From: Maribacter aestuarii | GTDB lineage: Bacteria > Bacteroidota > Bacteroidia > Flavobacteriales > Flavobacteriaceae | Reading direction: 5' to 3' | Length of the DNA: 64,000 bases | NCBI RefSeq assembly: GCF_027474845.2 | Contig: NZ_CP107031.2 | Coordinates: 62,001 to 126,000 of the forward strand | Shown: in pieces, positions 1-7,326 of the stretch | Layout: the number at the start of each line of letters is the position of its first letter | How positions within the stretch are numbered: position 1 is the first letter of the stretch | Notes under the pieces: model-generated | Told to the model about the DNA's origin: nothing | Seen by the model: only the letters and a program-made list of their open reading frames with translations | Databases searched by the model: none | Program-made: the position numbers and the translations under genes

Positions 1-1
1 T

Positions 2-1294
2 TTTCTAGGAAATTATATACAGAACCTTAAGACAAAGTCCAGCCAGAGTGCCTTGGAAGAACGTGAGCAACAAATGCATAACAATCTTACCGTTTTAGAA
101 CAACGTTTAAGGGACACCGAGGAGCACAAAGTACAGTTGCAAAGTGAGAAAGAACAGCTTGGAAACCAAATTGTGCGTTACCAAGCCGATTTAGAAAACC
201 TTCAACTCAAAAACCAGGAACAGAAAGATGAAGTAGAAAAGCTACAGGAGAAATTCACCAAGGAATTTGAAAACCTGGCCAATAAGATTTTAGAGGAAAA
301 AAGTTTAAAATTCACAGAACGAAACGAAAAGAACATAAGAAACATTCTGACCCCATTAAACGAGAAGATCCAACTATTTGAGAAAAAGGTAGAAGAAAGT
401 CAGAAAGAAAACATCAGTATTCACTCCGCGCTCAAAGAACAACTGCTGAACCTGCAGACCCAGAACTTGAAAATAACCCAAGAAGCGGAGAATTTGACAA
501 AGGCACTTAAAGGCGATAGCAAAATGCAGGGGAATTGGGGAGAACTGGTGTTGGAACGGGTATTAGAAAAGTCAGGGCTTGAAAAAGACCGGGAGTATAC
601 CGTACAACAAAGTTTTACCAGGGAAGACGGTTCACGCGTATTACCGGATGTTATCATTAACCTGCCGGACGGTAAAAAAATGATCGTAGATTCTAAGGTG
701 TCCTTAACCGATTATGAGCGCTATGTTAATGCCGAGGAAGAACTGCAAGAGAAATACCTTAAAGACCACATTAACTCGCTTAGAAGGCATGTAGACCAAT
801 TATCCGCAAAAAAATATGAAGATCTCTACGAAATGGAAAGTCCAGATTTCGTATTGATGTTCATTCCTATAGAACCGGCTTTTGCCATTGCGATAAACAA
901 TGATAATTCACTTTATAATAAAGCCTTTGAGCAGAATATCGTCATCGTTACCCCATCTACCCTGTTGGCAACTCTAAGAACCATTGATAGTATGTGGAAC
1001 AACGAGAAACAGCAGCGCAACGCCATTGAGATTGCACGGCAGGCAGGCGCTTTGTATGACAAATTCGAAGGGTTTGTGGGCGATTTGACCAAAGTTGGCA
1101 AAAAAATGGACGATGCCAAGGAGGAGTATAAAGGTGCCATGAATAAATTGGTGGAAGGCCGTGGAAATATTATTACTAGCATACAGAAGCTTAAAAAAAT
1201 GGGGGCAAAAGCCAAAAAATCTATTCCAGAACCTATACTAAAACGCGCCAGGGAAGATGATTTTGAAGAGGAAGAACCCAAACTAAAATTATAA
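2..1294 (+). CDS. rmuC: RmuC-family DNA recombination protein, 5'-truncated by window edge
   Basis: The reading frame is open to the first bases of the window, so the start and the usual N-terminal membrane anchor lie outside; the first start-like codon inside is a TTG at 53. About 430 residues are visible. Roughly the first 150 form a Glu/Lys/Gln-rich coiled coil, followed by the RmuC nuclease-like domain with GNWGELVLERVLEKSGL, LPDVIINLPDGKKMIVDSK and FIPIEPAFA, and an acidic tail. RmuC proteins are thought to restrain rearrangement at inverted repeats; the biochemical role is poorly defined. The next gene starts 1 base after the stop, suggesting co-transcription. The family call is firm. 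Confidence 0.92.
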   Translation, partial: FLGNYIQNLKTKSSQSALEEREQQMHNNLTVLEQRLRDTEEHKVQLQSEKEQLGNQIVRYQADLENLQLKNQEQKDEVEKLQEKFTKEFENLANKILEEKSLKFTERNEKNIRNILTPLNEKIQLFEKKVEESQKENISIHSALKEQLLNLQTQNLKITQEAENLTKALKGDSKMQGNWGELVLERVLEKSGLEKDREYTVQQSFTREDGSRVLPDVIINLPDGKKMIVDSKVSLTDYERYVNAEEELQEKYLKDHINSLRRHVDQLSAKKYEDLYEMESPDFVLMFIPIEPAFAIAINNDNSLYNKAFEQNIVIVTPSTLLATLRTIDSMWNNEKQQRNAIEIARQAGALYDKFEGFVGDLTKVGKKMDDAKEEYKGAMNKLVEGRGNIITSIQKLKKMGAKAKKSIPEPILKRAREDDFEEEEPKLKL

Positions 1295-1295
1295 A

Positions 1296-1661
1296 ATGAA
1301 AAAAATACTATTCCTTTTTATCGGCGGAGTCCTATTGCTCTTTGCTCTCTTTTACGCCTTTAATTACTTTGTGCCCTATAGTGAAGGTGTCCGCTCCGGA
1401 GAATTAATCAAAATCAGTAAAAAAGGAATCATCGTAAAAACTTGGGAAGGTGAAATTAGCCAAGGCATATCGGGTGCACAGATTTTCGCTTTTTCCGTTT
1501 TGGACAAAGACCAAGAGGTCATAGATAAATTACAGGAATACCAAGGGCGTTACGTGAAAGTAAGTTACACGGAACGTTTCTTTACCTTCTTTTGGCTGGG
1601 TGACACCAAATATTTCATTACTAAAGTAGAACAAGAGCAGTCACCACATTTTAGAAATTGA
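1296..1661 (+). CDS. Small membrane-anchored protein of unknown function
   Basis: A 121-residue protein with one strong N-terminal hydrophobic segment (about residues 4-27, with a KK start) and then a soluble domain of about 90 residues rich in beta-type sequence (GELIKISKKGIIVKTWEGEI, YVKVSYTERFF). It may be an anchored extracytoplasmic domain or a signal peptide that is not cleaved. I do not recognise a named family or catalytic motif. It lies 1 base after rmuC, and its TGA overlaps the ATG of the thioesterase gene (TGATG at 1659-1663), so the three genes probably form one transcript with translational coupling. Confidence 0.75.
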   Translation: MKKILFLFIGGVLLLFALFYAFNYFVPYSEGVRSGELIKISKKGIIVKTWEGEISQGISGAQIFAFSVLDKDQEVIDKLQEYQGRYVKVSYTERFFTFFWLGDTKYFITKVEQEQSPHFRN

Positions 1662-2203
1662 TGGAGGAGTTTAAAAGTGTAAAAGAATCTCGTGTTTCCA
1701 TAACGGAGCTAATGCTGCCTTCCCATTCTAATTTTGGGGGTAAGGTCCATGGTGGACATATTTTGAATTTAATGGACCAGATTGCCTTTGCCTGCGCTTC
1801 CAAACATTCCAGAAGATACTGCGTAACGGCCTCCGTTAATCGAGTAGATTTTTTAAATCCAATAGATGTTGGAGAATTGATCACCTTGCGGGCATCCGTT
1901 AATTTCACGGGTAGGACCTCTATGGTAATAGGTGTTCGTGTGGATGCGGAAAATATAACGACAGGCCAGAAAAAACACTGTAATTCTTCCTACTTTACCA
2001 TGGTGGCAAAAGACGAAAATGGCCAGAGTGTTCCAGTCCCCGGACTTTTAGTTACCGATAAGCAAGGTGTTAGGCGTTTTGCAAGAAGTAAGTATCGCAA
2101 AGAATCCGCTTTTAAAAGAGATACTAAGTTCGATGAAAGCAATTTTGACGTTGAAGAGTTTATAGAGACCTTAAAATCAGAAAACTGCAAAATTAATCTT
2201 TAG
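1661..2203 (+). CDS. Acyl-CoA thioesterase (hotdog fold, YciA/ACOT type)
   Basis: A 180-residue protein of the hotdog acyl-CoA thioesterase family, which hydrolyses acyl-CoA to free acid and CoA in the cytosol. The motif HGGHILNLMDQIAFACASKHS (near residue 30) is the typical active-site helix region, followed by the beta strands VTASVNRVDFLNPIDVGE and TSMVIGVRVDAE. The ATG at 1661 is chosen over the TTG at 1658 because it overlaps the upstream stop in a TGATG junction. Its 3' end overlaps the convergent pgl gene by 11 bases. Chain-length preference cannot be read from the sequence. Confidence 0.88.
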   Translation: MEEFKSVKESRVSITELMLPSHSNFGGKVHGGHILNLMDQIAFACASKHSRRYCVTASVNRVDFLNPIDVGELITLRASVNFTGRTSMVIGVRVDAENITTGQKKHCNSSYFTMVAKDENGQSVPVPGLLVTDKQGVRRFARSKYRKESAFKRDTKFDESNFDVEEFIETLKSENCKINL

Positions 2204-2912
2204 CAATACCCCTGGCTGCACTTTTATCCAGAAACCAGATTAAATGACCGGATTCTGGGGCTACGAGACTAGCGGGATATGACTCATGATTCCCCGTTTT
2301 GTTGATAATCTCGGCCACCTTATCTTCTTTACTTTCTCCGGTAACTAAGAAAACAACCCCCTTAGCCTTATTGATAACGTTGCCATTGATAGAAACCCTT
2401 TTCTGACCGGTATCAGGATGTGTGGCTACCACACAATGGTCCGGGGCATCCCATAGTTCGATTTCATGAGGAAATATGGAAGCGGTGTGCCCGTCGTCAC
2501 CCATACCTAAGATTACCAAATCAAATTGTGGTATGCCATCAACCCTATCCAAATTTATTTCTAAAAGATTGGCATAGCGCATAGCCTCGCCAGTGGGGTT
2601 GTTTTCTCCCAAAATCCTATGGATATTTTCTTCAGGAACCTCAATTTTGGAGAACAAATGGTCCACCGTCATTTTGTAATTGCTTTCTTCATCGGTGGGC
2701 AGAACGCACCGCTCATCACCCCAATAGAAATTAATTTTCTCCCATTCAATTTTATCGGCAAAATCCGAAGCGAGGGTATCAAAAACTATTTTTGGAGTAC
2801 TTCCACCGGATAAAGCGATATGCACCGTGTCTTTGTCGGAGACAAATTCCGCAAAGTACGTGGAAAACTCTTTTGCTACTTCTTGTTTATTACTATATAT
2901 TTTTAATTCCAT
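2193..2912 (-). CDS. pgl: 6-phosphogluconolactonase
   Basis: This 239-residue enzyme hydrolyses 6-phosphoglucono-1,5-lactone to 6-phosphogluconate, the second step of the oxidative pentose phosphate pathway. Family marks are LSGGSTPKIVFDTLA (about 34-48), WGDERCV (64-70) and GMGDDGHTASIFP (136-148). Length fits the family. It lies 67 bases downstream of zwf on the same strand, so it is very likely the second gene of a zwf-pgl operon, with gnd divergent upstream. Its last codons overlap the end of the convergent thioesterase gene. Confidence 0.95.
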   Translation of the reverse strand: MELKIYSNKQEVAKEFSTYFAEFVSDKDTVHIALSGGSTPKIVFDTLASDFADKIEWEKINFYWGDERCVLPTDEESNYKMTVDHLFSKIEVPEENIHRILGENNPTGEAMRYANLLEINLDRVDGIPQFDLVILGMGDDGHTASIFPHEIELWDAPDHCVVATHPDTGQKRVSINGNVINKAKGVVFLVTGESKEDKVAEIINKTGNHESYPASLVAPESGHLIWFLDKSAARGIAKD

Positions 2913-2979
2913 TTATGATTTAATAAATTGGTAAGTCACGACATCCATCAACAGGACATCATATATCTCTGAGAGGTCA

Positions 2980-4509
2980 TTAGCAAATCACACAAAATCC
3001 AGGATCATCTGCTAAATTTTCACTCGGGTTACGCCACATGCCTAAGCCCTCAATAAGGTCATCTGCATTTTTGGGTCCCCATACGCCAGCAGAATAGCCG
3101 TACATTTTGGCATCCGAATTTTTCCAATACTCTAGAATAGGGTCTACAAAAGCCCATGCAGCCTCAACCTCGTCAGCTCGTGCATATAGAGTGGCATCTC
3201 CTTGCATAGCATCCAGCAATAAACGCTCATATGCCTCCATCACGTGGTTTTCAACTAAACTCGAATAGTAGAAATCCAAATTAGCGCGTTCTACTTTAAA
3301 TCCTTGACCTGGTACTTTAACTCCAAATTTTATTAAAACGCCTTCATCTGGTTGAATACGGATTATCAATTTATTGTCCTTACTATTCATCCCGGAATCC
3401 TTAAATATTTGATGGTGCGGAGTCTTAAAATGTATGACAACTTCCGTCACCTTCGTAGGCATTCTTTTGGCAGTTCGCACATAAAATGGAACATCAGCCC
3501 AACGCCAGTTGTCTACATAGAATTTAATAGCGGCGTACGTTTCCGTCATGGAATTTAAGTCAACATCCTCCTCCTCACGATAACCCTTCACCTTTTTCCC
3601 ATCAATCACCGAGGAAACATACTGTGCTCTTATGGTACTCTTATGAAGTGTTTCAGGGTCGGTCATTAGTCGTAGCGATTTTAATGCCTTAAGCTTTTCA
3701 TTCCTAATTTCTTCTGCATCAGCGCTTAAAGGAGGTTCCATAATAACTAGTGCAACAATCTGTAACAAATGGCTCTGGAACATATCACGGAGGGCACCCG
3801 ATTTATCGTAATATCCCCCACGCTTTTCTACACCACCGCTTTCGGCGTTGGTTATTTCAACATGGTGAATATAATTTCGGTTCCATAGCGGCTCAAAAAT
3901 GCTGTTGGCAAAACGGGTGACCAAAAGGTTCTGAACCGTTTCTTTCCCTAAATAATGGTCTATCCTAAAGATTTGTGACTCCTTAAAATATTGTTGCAAA
4001 ATATTGTTCAGGTTCTTGGCCGTCTCCAAGCTGTACCCAAATGGCTTTTCTACAATCAAACGTTTCCAACCGTCTGATTCATCATCCAAATTTTGTTCGT
4101 GAAGGTTCTTGGAAATCAACTCATGTGCAGATGGAGGAACCGACAAATAAAAAATATAGTTATTGTCAGTTTTATAAGTCTTGTTTAGTTCATCAATCCT
4201 CTTCTTTAAAGGTCCATAATCAGCGTCTTGGTCACTACCCAACTCATGATAAAAGAGTCGATTGCAAAAATCTGATATCAATTTTTTGTGATTGTTCTTC
4301 AATTCATCTCCCAAATGTCTGCTTTCAGTGATTACACTTTTTCTGAACTGTTCATCGGTCCACTCGCTCCTACTTGCACCCAAGACTACGAAATTGTTGG
4401 GCAAATGTCCACCTTGTGCCAAATTTAGAATTGCAGGTATTAGTTTACGGGCAGTAAGGTCTCCGGAAGCTCCAAAAATGACCAGCATTTGATTTTCAGT
4501 TTTCTTCAT
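2980..4509 (-). CDS. zwf: Glucose-6-phosphate 1-dehydrogenase
   Basis: This 509-residue enzyme oxidises glucose 6-phosphate with NAD(P)+ to 6-phosphogluconolactone. The nucleotide-binding motif GASGDLTARK is at 13-22, EKPFG at 154-158, and the active-site signature RIDHYLGKE at 182-190, with the catalytic His. Length is normal. The first gene of a zwf-pgl operon, divergent from gnd across 139 bases. A weak promoter match reads toward zwf in that gap (TTG, 20 bases, TACTTTTA), one base off the usual TAnnTTTG. The C-terminus (DDPGFCVIC) carries two cysteines. Confidence 0.97.
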   Translation of the reverse strand: MKKTENQMLVIFGASGDLTARKLIPAILNLAQGGHLPNNFVVLGASRSEWTDEQFRKSVITESRHLGDELKNNHKKLISDFCNRLFYHELGSDQDADYGPLKKRIDELNKTYKTDNNYIFYLSVPPSAHELISKNLHEQNLDDESDGWKRLIVEKPFGYSLETAKNLNNILQQYFKESQIFRIDHYLGKETVQNLLVTRFANSIFEPLWNRNYIHHVEITNAESGGVEKRGGYYDKSGALRDMFQSHLLQIVALVIMEPPLSADAEEIRNEKLKALKSLRLMTDPETLHKSTIRAQYVSSVIDGKKVKGYREEEDVDLNSMTETYAAIKFYVDNWRWADVPFYVRTAKRMPTKVTEVVIHFKTPHHQIFKDSGMNSKDNKLIIRIQPDEGVLIKFGVKVPGQGFKVERANLDFYYSSLVENHVMEAYERLLLDAMQGDATLYARADEVEAAWAFVDPILEYWKNSDAKMYGYSAGVWGPKNADDLIEGLGMWRNPSENLADDPGFCVIC

Positions 4510-4648
4510 TCGGTATTATAGGATTTAGCTATAAAAGTATCGAAAAGAATATGTAATAACAATGACTTTACGGTAAGAAAATGATGTGTATGGATATTTT
4601 CGTTTATTTTTGATTGAAGAGATTTTTACTTAGATAAAGCAACATAGT

Positions 4649-6064
4649 ATGGAGCAAAAATATGATTTTGGATTAGTAGGGTTAGGTGTTATGGGACGAA
4701 ATTTTATATTGAACGTCGCGGATAATGGTTTTACTGCCTTTGGGAACGATTTGGACAATGAAAAGGTTGACGCCTTGATAAAAGAAGGTGGAGACGTTGA
4801 GAAGGTAAATGCTTCTACTAGTGCCAAAACCTTTGTAAATGCGTTGAAAACTCCTAGAAAAATCATGTTGTTGGTTCCTGCAGGGAAGGTAGTAGATTCA
4901 GTTATAGAAGGACTCTTACCCCACTTGGATAAGGGAGACATCATCATCGATGGAGGAAATTCCTTCTTTACCGATACAGATCGCAGGGAGGCATATTTAG
5001 AAACTCGTGGTATCAGCTTTTTTGGTGCCGGTGTGTCTGGAGGGGCTAAAGGTGCGCGTCGAGGACCAAGTATTATGCCTGGAGGCTCAAAAAGTGCCTA
5101 TGCCCACATTAAGCCTATTTTTGAAGCTGTATCGGCTAAATTTAATGGAGAACCTTGCGTTGCCTATTTAGGGCCAAAATCAGCGGGCAATTACGTCAAA
5201 ATGGTACATAACGGTATCGAATATGGTTTGATGCAGTTGACTTCTGAAATTTATGACGTACTTAAAAAAGGAGGAAGTTTTACCAATGAAGAACTACATG
5301 CCACTTATACGAAATGGAATGCCGGTCGACTTCAATCTTTCCTAGTAGAGATTACATCTAAAATTTTTATTCAAAAGGATGAACTTAACTTAAGTAAAAT
5401 TGGACTTTTAGACCAGATTTCTGATAAAGCAAAACAAAAAGGCACGGGTAAATGGACCAGTCAAAATGCCATGGACCTTGGTATTCCGGTTCCCTCAATT
5501 GATATTGCGGTAAGTATGCGGGAAATTTCCGCACTTAAAGAGGAGCGGATCGCAGCCGATAAAATATATGACAGACCAAAAGTATCACCCATGGAGAAGG
5601 TGAAACTTGAAAAACTTGCGGAGGAAGCCTTATACTTTTCCTTTATTGTTACCTATGCCCAAGGTCTACATCAACTAGCGGATGCTTCCAAAGAATACAA
5701 CTATCAATTGGAGATTGCACAAATAGCTAAAATCTGGCGGGCAGGCTGCATCATTAGAGCAGGACTTTTAGCCGATATTACCAAAGCATTCCAAGGGGAT
5801 AAAAATTTACCGAACCTGCTTGTATCCCCAACGTTCGTCAAAAAAGTGCAAAGTACCGTTTCTTCTGCAAGGGAATTGGTGGCATACGGAGCGACAAATG
5901 GAATACCGCTACCAGGGCTTTCCAACTCCCTCACCTATTTTGACGCGTATACCTCTGCTAGACTTCCACTTAACCTCATACAGGCACAGCGGGATTATTT
6001 TGGATCACACACGTATGAGCGTTTGGACAAAGAAGGAGTTTTTCATACGGAATGGGAAGATTAA
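4649..6064 (+). CDS. gnd: 6-phosphogluconate dehydrogenase, decarboxylating
   Basis: This 471-residue enzyme oxidatively decarboxylates 6-phosphogluconate to ribulose 5-phosphate. GLGVMG (11-16) begins the NADP-binding Rossmann fold; KMVHNGIEYG (184-193) holds the catalytic Lys and the conserved His/Asn. The substrate loop reads SGGAKGARRGPS rather than the more familiar SGGEEGAR form; the Ser-Gly-Gly core is kept, so activity is expected. A TATTTTTG element at 4605-4612 fits the -7 box; no clear -33 box is seen. Divergent from zwf-pgl, completing the oxidative branch. The DUF3124 lipoprotein gene follows 2 bases after the stop. Confidence 0.97.
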   Translation: MEQKYDFGLVGLGVMGRNFILNVADNGFTAFGNDLDNEKVDALIKEGGDVEKVNASTSAKTFVNALKTPRKIMLLVPAGKVVDSVIEGLLPHLDKGDIIIDGGNSFFTDTDRREAYLETRGISFFGAGVSGGAKGARRGPSIMPGGSKSAYAHIKPIFEAVSAKFNGEPCVAYLGPKSAGNYVKMVHNGIEYGLMQLTSEIYDVLKKGGSFTNEELHATYTKWNAGRLQSFLVEITSKIFIQKDELNLSKIGLLDQISDKAKQKGTGKWTSQNAMDLGIPVPSIDIAVSMREISALKEERIAADKIYDRPKVSPMEKVKLEKLAEEALYFSFIVTYAQGLHQLADASKEYNYQLEIAQIAKIWRAGCIIRAGLLADITKAFQGDKNLPNLLVSPTFVKKVQSTVSSARELVAYGATNGIPLPGLSNSLTYFDAYTSARLPLNLIQAQRDYFGSHTYERLDKEGVFHTEWED

Positions 6065-6066
6065 TC

Positions 6067-6612
6067 ATGAAAATGAAAAAATTGAAAATATCATATCTTT
6101 TTTTAAGCAGCTTTTTCTTCTTGCTAAGTAATTCTTGTAAGCAAACTGAGGCCAGGGAACAACCCGTAGAAGTACTGGACGAACATACGCTAAATAGAGA
6201 AATTAATATTGCCTCCGTGGATACCTTGATACGGGAGGTATATGTGCCCATTTATTCGGATATCTACAATCAGACAAGGGACTCACGAACGCTACTTACA
6301 GCAACCCTAAGTATTCGGAATACGAGCCCAAAAGACAGTCTTTTCATAAGTAAAATCGATTATTATAATACTGAAGGTGATTTAGTCCGAAGCTATTTAG
6401 ACCAGAGTATTTATCTACGCCCAATGGAATCTATAGATTATGTAATTGAGCAACAGGATACCTCTGGAGGTAGTGGCGCTAATTTTCTAATTGATTGGTA
6501 TGCGAAAAGACCAATAACACCTCTTTTTCAAGCGGTAATGGTAGGTGGATTGGGAGCGCAAGCTTTTTCGTTCACTACAGAAGGTATTGAAATTAGCGAT
6601 TCAAGGAAGTAA
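6067..6612 (+). CDS. DUF3124-family lipoprotein
   Basis: About 181 residues. The ATG at 6067, just after the gnd stop, gives a Lys-rich start, a hydrophobic stretch and a probable lipid-attachment Cys (LLSNSC); the longer frame from 6052 would overlap gnd. The mature part matches DUF3124 by pattern: REVYVPIYSDIY, TATLSIRNTSPKDS, KIDYYNTEGDLVRSYLD and SGGSGANFLIDWYA. The function of this family is unknown, and it is predicted to sit in the periplasm or outer membrane. Probably co-transcribed with gnd, though nothing indicates a metabolic link. Confidence 0.82.
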   Translation: MKMKKLKISYLFLSSFFFLLSNSCKQTEAREQPVEVLDEHTLNREINIASVDTLIREVYVPIYSDIYNQTRDSRTLLTATLSIRNTSPKDSLFISKIDYYNTEGDLVRSYLDQSIYLRPMESIDYVIEQQDTSGGSGANFLIDWYAKRPITPLFQAVMVGGLGAQAFSFTTEGIEISDSRK

Positions 6613-6639
6613 AATTTTTATCTTGAAATAGGTTAATCC

Positions 6640-6990
6640 GTGCCCCAAACAAAATACAGCGTCTACGTAATTGAATTATCCAAAAAGGTTTTCTCAGAAG
6701 ATAGAAAATTTCGTGAAGCTAACCCACAATTTAACGGTGTTTTGGAATGCCTGTACGTGGGCATGACCAGCAAAACCCCAGCAATACGTTTTAAACAGCA
6801 TAAAACAGGTTATAGAAATATAAAGGGCCATAATCTTTCCTCAAGCATTGTAAAGAAATACGGACTATATCTACGCGGTAGTCTCTATAACCATATCGAA
6901 CCTTTTCCTACTAGGGCTGAAGCTCTTAAAATGGAAGAAACCCTTGCCCTAGAACTGAGAAGAAAAAGGTATGCGGTATGGTTTAACTAA
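6640..6990 (+). CDS. Stand-alone GIY-YIG-like domain protein
   Basis: A 116-residue protein with a GTG start (6640). The N-terminal SVYVIEL and later LYVGMTSKTPAIRFKQHKTG resemble the GIY and YIG strands plus the downstream Arg-containing helix of the GIY-YIG nuclease fold; the C-terminal ALKMEETLALELRRK could carry the metal-binding Glu. The protein is short and has no added DNA-binding domain. GIY-YIG single-domain proteins are known in many bacteria, but their substrates are mostly unproven. The fold is inferred from pattern only. Confidence 0.65.
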   Translation: MPQTKYSVYVIELSKKVFSEDRKFREANPQFNGVLECLYVGMTSKTPAIRFKQHKTGYRNIKGHNLSSSIVKKYGLYLRGSLYNHIEPFPTRAEALKMEETLALELRRKRYAVWFN

Positions 6991-7038
6991 ACCTTTTCTA
7001 GTTTTCATCGTCCTATTTTAAACATAAAATTTAAGATT

Positions 7039-7254
7039 ATGAAAAAGTCCCTTATTTTACTTCTTGTTGTTTTTATGTGTGGTCTTGCTTCATGTGCAAC
7101 GCGTGTAAGAACTAAAGCCCCAACAAAAGTAGTTGTTGTGCAAAAAAGGCCAGCCAATTATAAGGTTGTCAAGATTAAAGGTAAACGCTACTATTTCTGG
7201 AACGGTAAGCATTATACCAAAACCAGAAGAGGCTACGTTGTCGTAAAAGTCTAA
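7039..7254 (+). CDS. Small basic lipoprotein of unknown function
   Basis: A 71-residue protein with a standard lipoprotein signal: MKKSLILLLVVFMCGLASC, with lipobox LASC and attachment Cys at residue 19. The mature part of about 50 residues is Lys/Arg-rich with a KIKGKRYYFWNGKHYTKTRRG stretch of aromatic and basic residues, typical of small Bacteroidota surface lipoproteins. No named family is claimed. An intrinsic terminator follows within about 20 bases of the stop. Confidence 0.75.
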   Translation: MKKSLILLLVVFMCGLASCATRVRTKAPTKVVVVQKRPANYKVVKIKGKRYYFWNGKHYTKTRRGYVVVKV

Positions 7255-7271
7255 ATGGATTCGTTATTAAT

Positions 7272-7311
7272 AAAAAATAAGCCCTTGAAGAATCAAGAGC
7301 TTATTTTTTTA
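7272..7311. terminator. Bidirectional intrinsic terminator
   Basis: An interrupted hairpin, with AATAAGC/GCTTATT outer arms and CTTG/CAAG inner arms, has an A-tract on one side and a T-tract on the other. It lies between the stops of the convergent small lipoprotein gene and carB, so it can end both transcripts. Confidence 0.85.
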
Positions 7312-7326
7312 TAATGTGATTTGAAA

